Counted from the stretch's first letter, positions 43,901 to 51,842 are shown. The stretch: 59,074 nt of DNA from Flavobacteriaceae bacterium (GCA_026988355.1 JALSLK010000031.1:1-59074), one strand, 5' to 3'. The notes: generated from the sequence alone by a model not told the origin. Translations and numbers: made by a program.

Positions 43901-44330
43901 ACATTTCCTTATTGGTTTCTACATATTGGTATTTTCCTTCTTTTCTTTTTTTACTAATAGCAATTAATCGTGTTAGAGAAAATAACTCTATCATAAATTT
44001 AATTACAAAAAATACGATTCCTAATAAGTATATATTCTTTATTAGTCTGCTCCAATTAAATGGTTCGTGTATTATTATTGGTTGTATTTCGGCTTCATTT
44101 TGAGTTATTGTCATTATATTGGTTGTATCTCCCATTATTTGTGATGGTGTTATGGATGCTGCTACCTCTATATATATTGGTATTATTACCAAGGGCAACA
44201 ATAAGGATGCTATTACACCAATAACAAAATACAATCGTATGGATTTGAAAAATGTTTCTTTTTGCAAAAAAATCTTGTAAAAAGAATAGATAATTCCACA
44301 TATTAAGGTTGATTTTAATAAATATTCCAT
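40953..44330 (-). CDS. BlaR1-like M56 sensor protease fused to M23 endopeptidase and LysM
   Basis: 1125 residues. The N-terminal membrane domain has helices at about 5-22, 33-52, 97-118 and 271-287. The cytoplasmic M56 protease carries the zinc motif H170-EKV-H174 and EYIADKEA (about 211-218). After the fourth helix comes a repeat-like module (about 320-395), an M23 peptidase (420-545) with H445-NGI-D449, NYHHL and HLH (524-526), more modules (about 560-630, 800-880, 925-1010, 1030-1110) with the shared pattern V-K-R-N/D-x-x-x-x-I, and a LysM (744-786, YKVRKGDTAYSIAQKFN). BlaR1/MecR1 proteins sense cell-wall stress and cleave BlaI. Here the extracytoplasmic part looks able to bind and cut peptidoglycan. 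It follows blaI by 2 bp. Confidence 0.88.
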   Translation of the reverse strand: MEYLLKSTLICGIIYSFYKIFLQKETFFKSIRLYFVIGVIASLLLPLVIIPIYIEVAASITPSQIMGDTTNIMTITQNEAEIQPIIIHEPFNWSRLIKNIYLLGIVFFVIKFMIELFSLTRLIAISKKRKEGKYQYVETNKEMSPFSFFNYIVYNKEQFQKEELKDIIAHEKVHIQQKHTLDVLLMHVFVIIQWYNPLVWKYKKEAQQNLEYIADKEAQEKAETHKKYQYLLLKTSIIKNPFALSNNFFNSQLKKRILMLQKSQTKRLNQIKYLLLIPIIGVFLYAFNTKEIIKPIENKVINLPFVKEGNNVLAKLNKLNTKESIENIRYKLKENGLELEFTNLKYNTNNQIKAIKLSIEDANGNMASAFWEESRNKNGIPNIYIGKRNGSLVISSFIEKKYEDLFQKEKDKIRFINPIQKENVTQVSSGFGMRKHPILKTNKFHNGIDIKAYKDMDVYATAKGKVIKAAYDKLKGNYIQIQHANNYQTNYHHLENIQIEEGAQVRAGEIIGIVGNTGASTGIHLHYEMMRNGKNIDPKMYLNYGEVNKISIQNKTTNTAIDNFNNQFINLDTKIRITDVKRNSDNKITSFTIQTKFKNQEAFKNNFSVKSDKKINQTIRIESINSKSSFKITHNFFGKNISIIIDEKGSVSSIELIKSKPTTTEINTWKKSKKYGIWIDGKRIENNKLNQYLAKDFSSYYVSKLAKNASNYGEYYYQVDLMTNSHYNAYLKKKRNDFSNKNQYKVRKGDTAYSIAQKFNMSVNELYALNSGLNKNLIVGIYLTVENKEAKKIYFSGTKIIITKSTTEAQFKDYISQFKKENIEIKIYDVKRNDKNEIIAIKIEGKSKRTSSTFSYKQSEPISKILIACNKEKDEIYIKNVYSEDRIQTKTKTESSYSHSKTTTKVNIEEEENEEQSEVNIDSFSVIFDKNVTEEKYKKIKKMFKEYGAELSVKEVKRNALGKITTVKIKIQRGDKSAIYIDDVRAHTIVPVEVGVDYKHNNVFIKEHKKKKEKNNTKITISVSETTTDKQIYAYKKIFKDFGVELNFTEVIRDKEGKIKSLKIKSTSNDKKYNSTSFSVSSEKTIVPFKIVYDKNEQKVIFKAGQDKKKNNGTIFKTVSTYFEE

Positions 44331-44332
44331 AG

Positions 44333-44695
44333 TTACTTATTTTTTTTTTCTATTAATCGAATAATTTCTTTTAGTTCTGCTACACTTATTTTTTCTTCCT
44401 TTGCAAAAAAGGACACTACATTTTTATAAGAATTTTCAAAATAATTGTTGATGGTTTTTTGCATGTATCCTTTTCTGTAATCTTCCATACTTATTGCTGG
44501 ATAATATTGGTGTGTATTTCCAAATGCTTGGTGCTTTACAAATCCTTTTTCTTCCATTTTACGTATTACTGTTGAGATGGTATTGTAATGTGGTTTTGGC
44601 TCTGAAAGTTCTGCTACCACTTCTTTTACAAATGCTTTTTTTAACCGCCATAATACTTGCATTATTTCTTCTTCTTTATTGGTAAGTTTTTCCAT
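44333..44695 (-). CDS. BlaI/MecI-family repressor
   Basis: 120 residues. Winged-helix BlaI fold: LTNKEEEIMQVLWRLKKAFVKEVVAELSEPKPHYNTISTVIRKMEEKGFVKHQAFGNTHQYYPAI, then the dimerising tail. It represses its own operon until the M56 protease cleaves it. Two perfect palindromes lie at the promoter. Confidence 0.93.
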   Translation of the reverse strand: MEKLTNKEEEIMQVLWRLKKAFVKEVVAELSEPKPHYNTISTVIRKMEEKGFVKHQAFGNTHQYYPAISMEDYRKGYMQKTINNYFENSYKNVVSFFAKEEKISVAELKEIIRLIEKKNK

Positions 44696-44737
44696 TTTTA
44701 TTGGTTTTTATTCTTTCTATTTTGAATTTATTGTAGC

Positions 44738-44812
44738 AAAACCCTTTATATTCTACTTTAAAACAAACCCTCTAAAATCCGCTACTAATAAAAACTTCAT
44801 TTAAAGGGTTTT
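44738..44812 (-). other. Leader inverted repeat before blaI
   Basis: 11-bp perfect arms AAAACCCTTTA (44738-44748) and TAAAGGGTTTT (44802-44812), both inside the roughly 120-nt predicted blaI leader. It could fold in RNA or be a DNA site. Confidence 0.35.
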
Positions 44813-44823
44813 CGTTTGCGAAA

Positions 44824-44868
44824 CAAATATATAACTATTTTTATAGTTGCACAACTATTTTTATAGTT
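44824..44868 (-). promoter_or_regulatory. blaI promoter with two BlaI-type operators
   Basis: Two identical 16-bp palindromes AACTATTTTTATAGTT (44833-44848 and 44853-44868), 20 bp apart centre to centre. The minus-strand TATATTTG (44824-44831) and TTG (44852-44854, 20-bp spacer) make the promoter, so the first operator fills the spacer and the second overlaps the -33. A weaker half-site TAACTATT lies at 44872. Confidence 0.75.
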
Positions 44869-44913
44869 TTTTAACTATTTAACTCGTTTTTAGATTTCTA
44901 TTACATAGAATAG

Positions 44914-44921
44914 TATATTTG
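44914..44921 (+). promoter_or_regulatory. -7 box of the antiporter gene (TATATTTG)
   Basis: TAnnTTTG 16 bp before the ATG at 44938. Confidence 0.5.
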
Positions 44922-44937
44922 CGCTTTAAAAAAATTT

Positions 44938-45921
44938 ATGAGCATATTTTACATTATTATCGGTTTTATATTATTGGTTATTGGTGGCGAGTTCTTAGTG
45001 CGTTCTTCGGTTGGATTATCTTTTAAACTAAACTTATCCAAATTAATTATTGGCATGACTGTGGTTTCTTTTGCGACCTCTGCTCCAGAGCTATTAGTAA
45101 GTCTCCAAGCTGCACTTAATGGAAAACCTGATATGGCAATTGCTAATGTAATTGGTTCAAATATTGCTAATATTGCTTTAGTATTAGGTCTTACTGCCAT
45201 CATTTCTCCATTAATTGTCGATAAAAATTTCTATAAAATGAATTGGCCTGCCATGATGTTTTTTTCGGCTGTGCTCTATTTTTTTCTTCTAAATGATTTA
45301 ATTTTAACGAGAATCGAAGGTATTATCTTGTTTGTTTTACTTGTTGCTTTTATTTATATAATGATTGCTAAAGCTAAAAAAAATAAAAATACTGTTATTG
45401 AGGATGTTGATGATGATTTGATGGAAATTTCTTACACTAAAATTTTTATTTGGCTTGTTATTGGCGGTAGTGCCTTATATTTTGGTTCCGAATTTTTAGT
45501 TAACGGCGCTACTAGCATTGCACAACAATTAGGTATTAGCGAACGTGTTATTGGTGCTACTGTAATTGCTATTGGTACTAGCGTTCCTGAATTAGCTGCT
45601 TCGATTATTGCTGCTCTAAAAGGCGAAAAAGCCATTTCTTTAGGAAATTTAATCGGTTCTAATATTTTTAATATTGGTTCTGTTCTTGGTTTAACTGCTA
45701 TCATTACTCCTATTCATGTTACGGATAATGCGCTACTAACCAATGATATTTTTTGGATGTTAGGTGTTGCTGCAATTTTAATTCCATTGATTTTTATTCC
45801 TAAACGTTTTGAAATTTCGCGTATTAAAGGTTTTGTACTTTTTGCTATTTATGTTGCTTTTATTTACTTGGCTTTTAAAAATGGATCGGTAGAAAGTATT
45901 ACGCCAATTATTTCGAAATAG
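44938..45921 (+). CDS. Calcium/sodium antiporter (CaCA family)
   Basis: 327 residues, ten hydrophobic helices in two homologous halves. The alpha-repeats are GGEFLVRSSVGLS, VVSFATSAPELLVSLQAALNGKPDMAIANVIGSNIANI in the first half and VIAIGTSVPELAASIIAALKGEKAISLGNLIGSNIFNI in the second. It exchanges Ca2+ for Na+ or H+ across the inner membrane (YrbG type). Confidence 0.93.
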   Translation: MSIFYIIIGFILLVIGGEFLVRSSVGLSFKLNLSKLIIGMTVVSFATSAPELLVSLQAALNGKPDMAIANVIGSNIANIALVLGLTAIISPLIVDKNFYKMNWPAMMFFSAVLYFFLLNDLILTRIEGIILFVLLVAFIYIMIAKAKKNKNTVIEDVDDDLMEISYTKIFIWLVIGGSALYFGSEFLVNGATSIAQQLGISERVIGATVIAIGTSVPELAASIIAALKGEKAISLGNLIGSNIFNIGSVLGLTAIITPIHVTDNALLTNDIFWMLGVAAILIPLIFIPKRFEISRIKGFVLFAIYVAFIYLAFKNGSVESITPIISK

Positions 45922-45926
45922 TAATT

Positions 45927-46544
45927 TTAAAATACTTTAAACAACGTTACTAAAGCTAGAAATCCTGTTAATACACTTAATATTAAATTCAGATTTTTGG
46001 ATAATCCTTTGGATTTTAGTTGCATGTTTTTCGCAAAATTCAAATACATAAATAACAATAAAAATGTACCTATAGCAGAACCTATTACAAATGCTATGAT
46101 ATAAATTTGTGAAAATTGTAACCAACCTACTACATCTAATGCTGTAGTAATTCCACAATAAAACGGTATAGAAAACATGTTTAAAGAAGAGAGAAGTAAA
46201 CCTACTACAAATGTATTTTTATAACCTTTTTCTGTTTTTATATTTTTTATTTTGTCTTTTTTATATTGTGCATAAAAGTAAACAGATAATATCACAAATA
46301 TTACTAATGCTATTTTCTGTAAGGCTTGTACAAACGTTGGATTCTCTCTTAAATATCTTGTAAATAAGATTGCGACGTATGCTTGTATTATTACGATTAA
46401 CGATACTTCGAATGCAAATTTCACAGCACTATTTTTTCCTTTGCTCAAACTAATTTTAGCAGCCGTCATATTTAGCATACTTGGTGCTAACGATCCTAAA
46501 AACGAGGTTATCATTCCAAAAATAAAATGGAGTACTAAAAGCAT
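45927..46544 (-). CDS. LysE-family translocator
   Basis: 205 residues with about six hydrophobic helices. SFLGSLAPSMLNMTAAKISLSKGKNSAVKFAFEVSLIVIIQAYVA is the LysE/RhtB-like N-terminal pattern. It probably exports amino acids or related metabolites; substrate unknown. Convergent with the antiporter, stops 5 bp apart. Confidence 0.8.
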   Translation of the reverse strand: MLLVLHFIFGMITSFLGSLAPSMLNMTAAKISLSKGKNSAVKFAFEVSLIVIIQAYVAILFTRYLRENPTFVQALQKIALVIFVILSVYFYAQYKKDKIKNIKTEKGYKNTFVVGLLLSSLNMFSIPFYCGITTALDVVGWLQFSQIYIIAFVIGSAIGTFLLLFMYLNFAKNMQLKSKGLSKNLNLILSVLTGFLALVTLFKVF

Positions 46545-46616
46545 GCCTTATTTTTTTGATAATTACTTATTTTAAGACGAAATTTAGTAACACAAATTAC
46601 ATTTAATGTAATTAAA

Positions 46617-46970
46617 TCATTCTTCCACATCTACCCAAACTGCTAATTCATTACCAGAAGGATCTATAAAATGAAATCTTTTTCCTCCTGGAAAAGAAAA
46701 AATATCTTGTGATATTTCACCTCCAAATTTCATGATTTTATTTTTTATTTCCTCTAAATTTTGATGATATAAAACTACTAAGACGCCATTTACAATTTCA
46801 TCTTCTGTTTTTTCAAACCCGCCTTCGAGTCCACTTTTGGAAAATGCGATATACGTTGTGCCATAATCTGTAAAAACCCAGTCGAATGATTTGCTATAAA
46901 ACGTTTTTATCTCTTCGAGATTTTTTGCCTTAAATTCGAGATAATTGATCTGATTATTTTTGATGCTCAT
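46617..46970 (-). CDS. VOC-family (glyoxalase-like) protein
   Basis: 117 residues, two beta-alpha-beta-beta-beta modules: INYLEFKAKNLEEIKTFYSKSFDWVFTDYG, VLVVLYHQNLEEIKNKIMKFGGEI and FHFIDPSGNELAVWVD. VOC proteins include dioxygenases, lyases and antibiotic-binding proteins; metal ligands are not clearly complete here, so activity is open. Confidence 0.87.
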   Translation of the reverse strand: MSIKNNQINYLEFKAKNLEEIKTFYSKSFDWVFTDYGTTYIAFSKSGLEGGFEKTEDEIVNGVLVVLYHQNLEEIKNKIMKFGGEISQDIFSFPGGKRFHFIDPSGNELAVWVDVEE

Positions 46971-47034
46971 ACTTCGCGTATTTTAAAAATTTAACATCCA
47001 TACTTTAATACGAATGTTCTATTAATAGAATCTA

Positions 47035-47535
47035 TTATTTTAACGCTTCTAAAGCTTTATCGTAATTAGGTGCGTCTACTATTTCTTTTACTTGCTCTGT
47101 ATAAACAATATGATGCTTTTCGTCTAATACAATAATTGCTCTAGAAAACAAGTTTTTTAAAGGTCCTGTTTTAATCGTTAAACCATATTTTTTACCAAAT
47201 TTTCCTTTGCCATAATCAGAAATTGTAATTACATTTTCAATTCCTTCTGCACCACAAAATCTTGCTTGAGCAAATGGTAAGTCTCTAGAAATACATAATA
47301 CTTTTGTATTTTCTAAACTTGCTGCTCTTTTATTAAATTCTCTTACCGATGCTGCACAGGTTCCTGTATCTATACTTGGAAATATATTTAATACAACTTT
47401 TTGTCCTTTAAAATCTTTTAATTTAACCTTAGACAAATCGTTTGCTACCATAGTAAACTTCTTTGCTTTTTTACCTAGCTTTGGTAGTTTTCCTATTGAT
47501 TTTATTGCATTGCCGTGTAATGTTAATTTTGCCAT
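47035..47535 (-). CDS. tpx: Thiol peroxidase
   Basis: 166 residues. Peroxidatic Cys60 in FPSIDTGTCAASVREFN and resolving Cys94 in FAQARFCGAEGIENV, the atypical 2-Cys Tpx pattern. It reduces hydrogen and alkyl hydroperoxides with thioredoxin. -7 box TATCTTTG lies on the minus strand at 47575-47582. Confidence 0.95.
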   Translation of the reverse strand: MAKLTLHGNAIKSIGKLPKLGKKAKKFTMVANDLSKVKLKDFKGQKVVLNIFPSIDTGTCAASVREFNKRAASLENTKVLCISRDLPFAQARFCGAEGIENVITISDYGKGKFGKKYGLTIKTGPLKNLFSRAIIVLDEKHHIVYTEQVKEIVDAPNYDKALEALK

Positions 47536-47606
47536 AATCTATTTTATGTTAATACTATTTTTATTTACTTTCTACAAAGATACTTAAAACCTAAGGAAAT
47601 AAAAAA

Positions 47607-47635
47607 AACCTCAAAAGCAGCTAACTAATGAGGTT
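47607..47635 (-). terminator. gdhA terminator
   Basis: Stem AACCTCA / TGAGGTT with an 8-T tract on the minus strand, 22 bp past the gdhA stop codon. Confidence 0.75.
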
Positions 47636-47657
47636 AATAGTATCTAAAATTATTTGA

Positions 47658-49001
47658 TTAAACTACTCCTTGATCTAACATTGCATCGGCTACTTTTACA
47701 AAACCTGCAATATTTGCACCTTTAACATAATCGGTAAATCCTTTAGAAGATGTTCCGTATTTTACACACGAAGCATGAATATCGCTCATAATTTGTTTTA
47801 GTTTATCATCCACTTCTTTTCTTGTCCAATTGTAACGTAAAGAGTTTTGACTCATTTCTAAACCACTTGTTGCAACTCCTCCTGCATTAGATGCTTTTCC
47901 TGGAGAAAACAATACTTTTGCTTTGTGAAATACTTCAATTGCATCTGGTGTACAAGGCATATTTGCTCCTTCTGCTATACACAAAACGTCGTTTTTTACT
48001 AAAACCTTAGCTTCTTTTTCGTTTAATTCGTTTTGTGTTGCACATGGATATGCTACATCACATTTAACAGACCATGGTCTTTCTCCTTTAAAGAATTTTG
48101 CTTTTGGGTATTTTTTAATATACTCACTAATTCTACCACGTTTTACATTCTTTAATTCCATGATAAAAGCCAATTTATTTTTATTAAATCCATCGGCATC
48201 GTAAATATATCCACTAGAATCGGACATCGTTACTACTTTCGCTCCTAGACTTGTCGCTTTTTGAGTTGCAAACTGTGCTACATTTCCTGAGCCTGAAATA
48301 GCTACAGTTTTACCTTTTAACGATTTTGCTATTGTTTTTAACATCATGTCCGAAAAATAAACGGCACCATAGCCTGTTGCTTCTGGTCTAATTAAAGAGC
48401 CTCCATAACTCATACCTTTACCAGTTAGAACACCTACAAATTCGTTACGCAATTTTTTATATTGACCAAATAAGAAACCTATTTCTCTTCCTCCAACTCC
48501 TATATCTCCTGCAGGCACATCGGTATTTGCTCCAATATGGCGAAACAATTCACTCATAAACGATTGTGTAAAGCGCATCACTTCAATATCGGACTTCCCT
48601 TTTGGATCAAAATCAGAACCTCCTTTTCCTCCACCCATTGGTAAAGTTGTTAACGAATTTTTAAAAACTTGCTCGAATCCTAAAAATTTTAAAATTGAGA
48701 AATTTACGGAAGGATGAAATCGCAAACCTCCTTTGTATGGTCCTATTGCCGAATTAAATTCAACTCTATAACCTCTATTAACTTGTGTTTTTCCATTATC
48801 ATCAACCCAAGGAACTCTAAACATGATTGTCCTTTCTGGCTCAATCATTCTTTCTAAAAGCATTTTTCCCTGGTATTTAGGATTTGCTTCAATGAAAGGG
48901 ATAATTGCTTCTGCTACTTCATGAACAGCTTGCATAAATTCTGGTTCGTGTGGATTCTTTGCTTTTGCATAATCCATAAACGCTTTAATCTTATTTTTCA
49001 T
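47658..49001 (-). CDS. gdhA: NADP-specific glutamate dehydrogenase
   Basis: 447 residues, the hexameric type. Conserved: YKGGLRFHPSVN, LPMGGGKGGSDFDPKGKSDIEVMRF (substrate lysine), PAGDIGVGGREIGFLFGQYK, and the dinucleotide fold VAISGSGNVAQFATQKA. It assimilates ammonium by reductive amination of 2-oxoglutarate. A -7 box TATCTTTG is at 49048-49055. Confidence 0.95.
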   Translation of the reverse strand: MKNKIKAFMDYAKAKNPHEPEFMQAVHEVAEAIIPFIEANPKYQGKMLLERMIEPERTIMFRVPWVDDNGKTQVNRGYRVEFNSAIGPYKGGLRFHPSVNFSILKFLGFEQVFKNSLTTLPMGGGKGGSDFDPKGKSDIEVMRFTQSFMSELFRHIGANTDVPAGDIGVGGREIGFLFGQYKKLRNEFVGVLTGKGMSYGGSLIRPEATGYGAVYFSDMMLKTIAKSLKGKTVAISGSGNVAQFATQKATSLGAKVVTMSDSSGYIYDADGFNKNKLAFIMELKNVKRGRISEYIKKYPKAKFFKGERPWSVKCDVAYPCATQNELNEKEAKVLVKNDVLCIAEGANMPCTPDAIEVFHKAKVLFSPGKASNAGGVATSGLEMSQNSLRYNWTRKEVDDKLKQIMSDIHASCVKYGTSSKGFTDYVKGANIAGFVKVADAMLDQGVV

Positions 49002-49204
49002 TTTGTACTAGGATTGAATGAATATTATTTTATTTTTTAAAACTTTACAAAGATAAATATTTTTCAAATCAACAGGCTTTTTTACCTATTATTTTTATTA
49101 TTATTTTCTTTACGTTACACTGCGGAATAGAATAATCATTTTAAATAGTACTTTTAACTCGAATAGACATTAGGATTAAAACCGCTACATTTCCAATTAT
49201 TTTC

Positions 49205-49783
49205 TTATTCTTTTATTAAATTATCTAACATTTTTCGTACTCCGCTACTATTCCAATTAGAAGCTCCTGTTTCCTTTACTGCTAAATTTCCTTTTTTATC
49301 TATAACAAATGTTGTTGGTAAACTTCTAGTGCTTATTTGTGCCGCTGGATTTGACAACACATTGTATGTTGGCAAATTAAAGTTATTTTCTGTGTAGTAT
49401 TTATCTACTTTCGATTTTTCATCGCTTGTAATAAAAACAAAAGTTATTTTATCTTTATAATCGTTATATAAGGACTGTATCGACGGCATTTCTGCTCTAC
49501 ATGGCGGACACCAAGTTGCCCAATAATTAATAAATATTACTTTTCCTTTTGCTTCTTTTAGATTAATATCTGATGCATTTGAAATTCCTTTTAAAGATAG
49601 ATTTAAACTTGTTATTTTTTCTCTTTCTTCTATTTTATTTGCAGATGTCGAAAAAATCATGGCTTTTACATAGGTAACTCCTTGTATCAATTTTGCTTTT
49701 ATACTTGCTCCGTAAGGTGTAAATAGAAATAGTAAAAATCCCCAAAAAAGTATATTTGAAATCATTTTTCTTGTTATTTTCAT
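49205..49783 (-). CDS. TlpA-like thiol-disulfide oxidoreductase
   Basis: 192 residues. An N-terminal hydrophobic anchor (NILFWGFLLFLFTPYGASI) and a thioredoxin fold with W91-C92-PP-C95 in INYWATWCPPCRAEMPS and the cis-Pro region RSLPTTFVIDKKGN. It is a periplasmic reductant, possibly for cytochrome maturation or copper handling. A minus-strand -7 box TAATTTTG lies at 49816-49823. Confidence 0.9.
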   Translation of the reverse strand: MKITRKMISNILFWGFLLFLFTPYGASIKAKLIQGVTYVKAMIFSTSANKIEEREKITSLNLSLKGISNASDINLKEAKGKVIFINYWATWCPPCRAEMPSIQSLYNDYKDKITFVFITSDEKSKVDKYYTENNFNLPTYNVLSNPAAQISTRSLPTTFVIDKKGNLAVKETGASNWNSSGVRKMLDNLIKE

Positions 49784-49887
49784 AATGAAATTTTAGTATA
49801 AAGGTTTTAACATTGCAAAATTACTGTAAATAATTTACTTTTACTAAAACGTGGGTTCGACTAAAGCAAATCTCAAATTGAAATAAA

Positions 49888-50289
49888 TCATTTATTGGTA
49901 ATTCTCTTAATTTGAGAAACAATTTCTTTTTTATTTAATACTAAAATTAATGCAGATAGTACAAACACAATTACTGCCAAACAAAATAATAAACCTTTAT
50001 CATCCATTACTTCAATTCCCAATATGGTAAAATGATAAAATAAAGCTCCCGATATTATACCAATACTTAATACTGCTCCTATCAGTCTTGTTTTTTTATA
50101 AACTAGTAATATCACAGTTATTAATTCTATTATTCCAATACCTATTCTGCCTGTTGCGCCTAATCCTACTTTTTCAAATATATACACACTCTCTGCCGCT
50201 GCTGTAAATTTATAAAATAGTGTTTCTAACATTAACAATGCCGTTATTAATGTTGCTACTTTTGTTATTATTTGTTTTTTATTCTTCAA
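49888..50289 (-). CDS. DoxX-like membrane protein
   Basis: 133 residues with four hydrophobic segments. KVATLITALLMLETLFYKFTAAAESVYIFEKVGLGATGRIGIGIIELITVILLV matches the DoxX-like family, which includes subunits of quinol oxidases and SodA-linked proteins. It follows the YHS gene by 14 bp, so the two are likely one transcript. Confidence 0.83.
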   Translation of the reverse strand: MKNKKQIITKVATLITALLMLETLFYKFTAAAESVYIFEKVGLGATGRIGIGIIELITVILLVYKKTRLIGAVLSIGIISGALFYHFTILGIEVMDDKGLLFCLAVIVFVLSALILVLNKKEIVSQIKRITNK

Positions 50290-50303
50290 GATGTACTAAT
50301 GAA

Positions 50304-50762
50304 CTATTTTTTTGCTTCCATCTTTTTCCAATTTACATTTGCCTTTTGCTTTAATTTTTCTGGGCCTTCATCCTTCCATTTTTTGTATGTATTGGTAAAA
50401 AACCCTGTATAAAACAGATATAGTTTATCATCTCTAATTTCAAAAACTTTTGGATCCATTTCAACTTTTTCTCCCTTGGTTCCCATAGCATAAGCACACC
50501 AACCTCCGTACTGAGGCAAGTATTTTGTTGGATTCGCTTTAAATTTTTCTAAGTTTTCTTTTGTTGCAAATTTATATTTTACCTCCTTGTAGGTATAGGT
50601 ATATTTCGATTTCCCTTTTGATGCTTTATTATCAAAATAAGATACTACATCGTATCCTTTAATTGCTACACCTGCAGAATTAATATTACATGATGTTTTT
50701 TGACCAAACACAAAACTTCCAATAAAGCTCATTATAATAATTACTATTTGCTGTTTTTTCAT
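50304..50762 (-). CDS. YHS-domain exported protein
   Basis: 152 residues with signal peptide (IVIIIMSFIGSFVFGQ). The YHS-like core GYDVVSYFDNKASKGKSKYTYTYKEVKYKFATKENLEKFKANPTKYLPQYGGWCAYAMGTKG is that of the YHS domain-containing (seleno)protein family; here a normal Cys sits in GWCAY. It probably binds a metal ion in the periplasm. Confidence 0.9.
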   Translation of the reverse strand: MKKQQIVIIIMSFIGSFVFGQKTSCNINSAGVAIKGYDVVSYFDNKASKGKSKYTYTYKEVKYKFATKENLEKFKANPTKYLPQYGGWCAYAMGTKGEKVEMDPKVFEIRDDKLYLFYTGFFTNTYKKWKDEGPEKLKQKANVNWKKMEAKK

Positions 50763-50817
50763 GGTATGTTTTTTAGATTTTATATTTCAGAATATTCTCT
50801 CTCTATTTCACGTAAAA

Positions 50818-50849
50818 CAAAGCGTTACTTAATAAAAGTTAACGCTTTG
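50818..50849 (-). terminator. Terminator-like hairpin after the anti-sigma-like gene
   Basis: 10-bp stem CAAAGCGTTA (50818-50827) / TAACGCTTTG (50840-50849) lies between the stop at 50879 and the YHS gene. The tract following on the minus strand is only moderately T-rich. Confidence 0.5.
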
Positions 50850-50878
50850 CAAATTAATTTTTTTTTTTAAATATTTTA

Positions 50879-51766
50879 CTATCTATTTACTGTTCCTGTA
50901 GGAAAACTAGCTGAATTCTCATTCATTGTATACGTTGTATGGTCTGTTGCATCTGTTGCAATACTACCAACTAGTGGTTTTAATGTAAAAGGCATTGGAC
51001 TATTATCTGGTTCTGGTTCTATCGATATTACAGCTGTACCTCCTGCTAAATCCGTTGGAAATGTCAATCCCATTGGAGCTCCTTGTAAAAAATCTTCTCC
51101 TGGAAAAAACCCATCTGCTCCATTTACCATTCCTAAAGCATCTGGTCCACTAAATCCATTAAATTCATCTGTTGCAGCCACATTTGTAAATTTACCTGTT
51201 GTTACTGGCGTACCGTTAATTACTGCCCATCCTTCGTATTTCCATCCATTTGGCAATGTCGGTAAGGTTAATCCTGTAGCTGGACTTCCTCCTGTAAGGT
51301 CTAAAAACCAAATTCCACTATTTTCATTTGTCATTGCTCCATTGGTTGGTGTTGCTAAAATATATTTACCTACTATATTCGAAAAATCTCCCACTGTACC
51401 AATCCCTACTGTTGCTGAGTTTCCTGAAAAATTACCTACCAAAATTTTTGTGTTTGATGGCGCTGGATCTGAATCGTTTACTGGTTCTATTGAAAGAACA
51501 AATTTTGTAGCATTACTTAGCTGATCGTAATTTAGAACATAGGTTTGTGGAAAATCTACACTTGTAAATGTTCCCGTACTTACAGGCGATCCATTTACAA
51601 TAATCCATCCTTCGTATACAAAATTGGAACCTAATGCCTCTAAACCAGATAAATTTAATGTTAAATTTCTAGTTGTTGGATTTGTTACATCATCGTCATC
51701 ACTACATGAAATAATGAATAAGGATAGAATAATACTAAATGTTATTAGTTTAAAAGTGTTTTTCAT
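50879..51766 (-). CDS. Lipoprotein with two anti-sigma-factor-like domains
   Basis: 295 residues. Lipobox FIISC (about Cys21) followed by an acidic SDDDD linker. Two homologous halves contain NFVYEGWIIVNGSPVSTGTFTSV and GWKYEGWAVINGTPVTTGKFTNV, then a Glu/Pro-rich strand FVLSIEPVNDSDPAPS / AVISIEPEPDNSPMP. The YEGWxVxxGxPVxTGxF motif is the RskA C-terminal (anti-sigma) domain pattern. Being lipidated and lacking the cytoplasmic sigma-binding part, it cannot act as a classical anti-sigma factor; function unknown. Upstream it has a -7 box and a Crp-type site. Confidence 0.72.
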   Translation of the reverse strand: MKNTFKLITFSIILSLFIISCSDDDDVTNPTTRNLTLNLSGLEALGSNFVYEGWIIVNGSPVSTGTFTSVDFPQTYVLNYDQLSNATKFVLSIEPVNDSDPAPSNTKILVGNFSGNSATVGIGTVGDFSNIVGKYILATPTNGAMTNENSGIWFLDLTGGSPATGLTLPTLPNGWKYEGWAVINGTPVTTGKFTNVAATDEFNGFSGPDALGMVNGADGFFPGEDFLQGAPMGLTFPTDLAGGTAVISIEPEPDNSPMPFTLKPLVGSIATDATDHTTYTMNENSASFPTGTVNR

Positions 51767-51797
51767 GATATTATTGTTTTTAAAATTTATAATACTG

Positions 51798-51842
51798 CAA
51801 AAATATACGGTGTTTGGATTCTTTTTTGTTAGCCATCTAACA
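51798..51842 (-). promoter_or_regulatory. Promoter of the anti-sigma-like gene with a Crp/Fnr-type site
   Basis: Minus-strand -7 box TATTTTTG (51798-51805), with the palindrome TGTTA-GCCATC-TAACA at 51827-51842. Its centre is about 41 bp upstream of the predicted start of transcription, the classical class II activator position. Confidence 0.55.
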
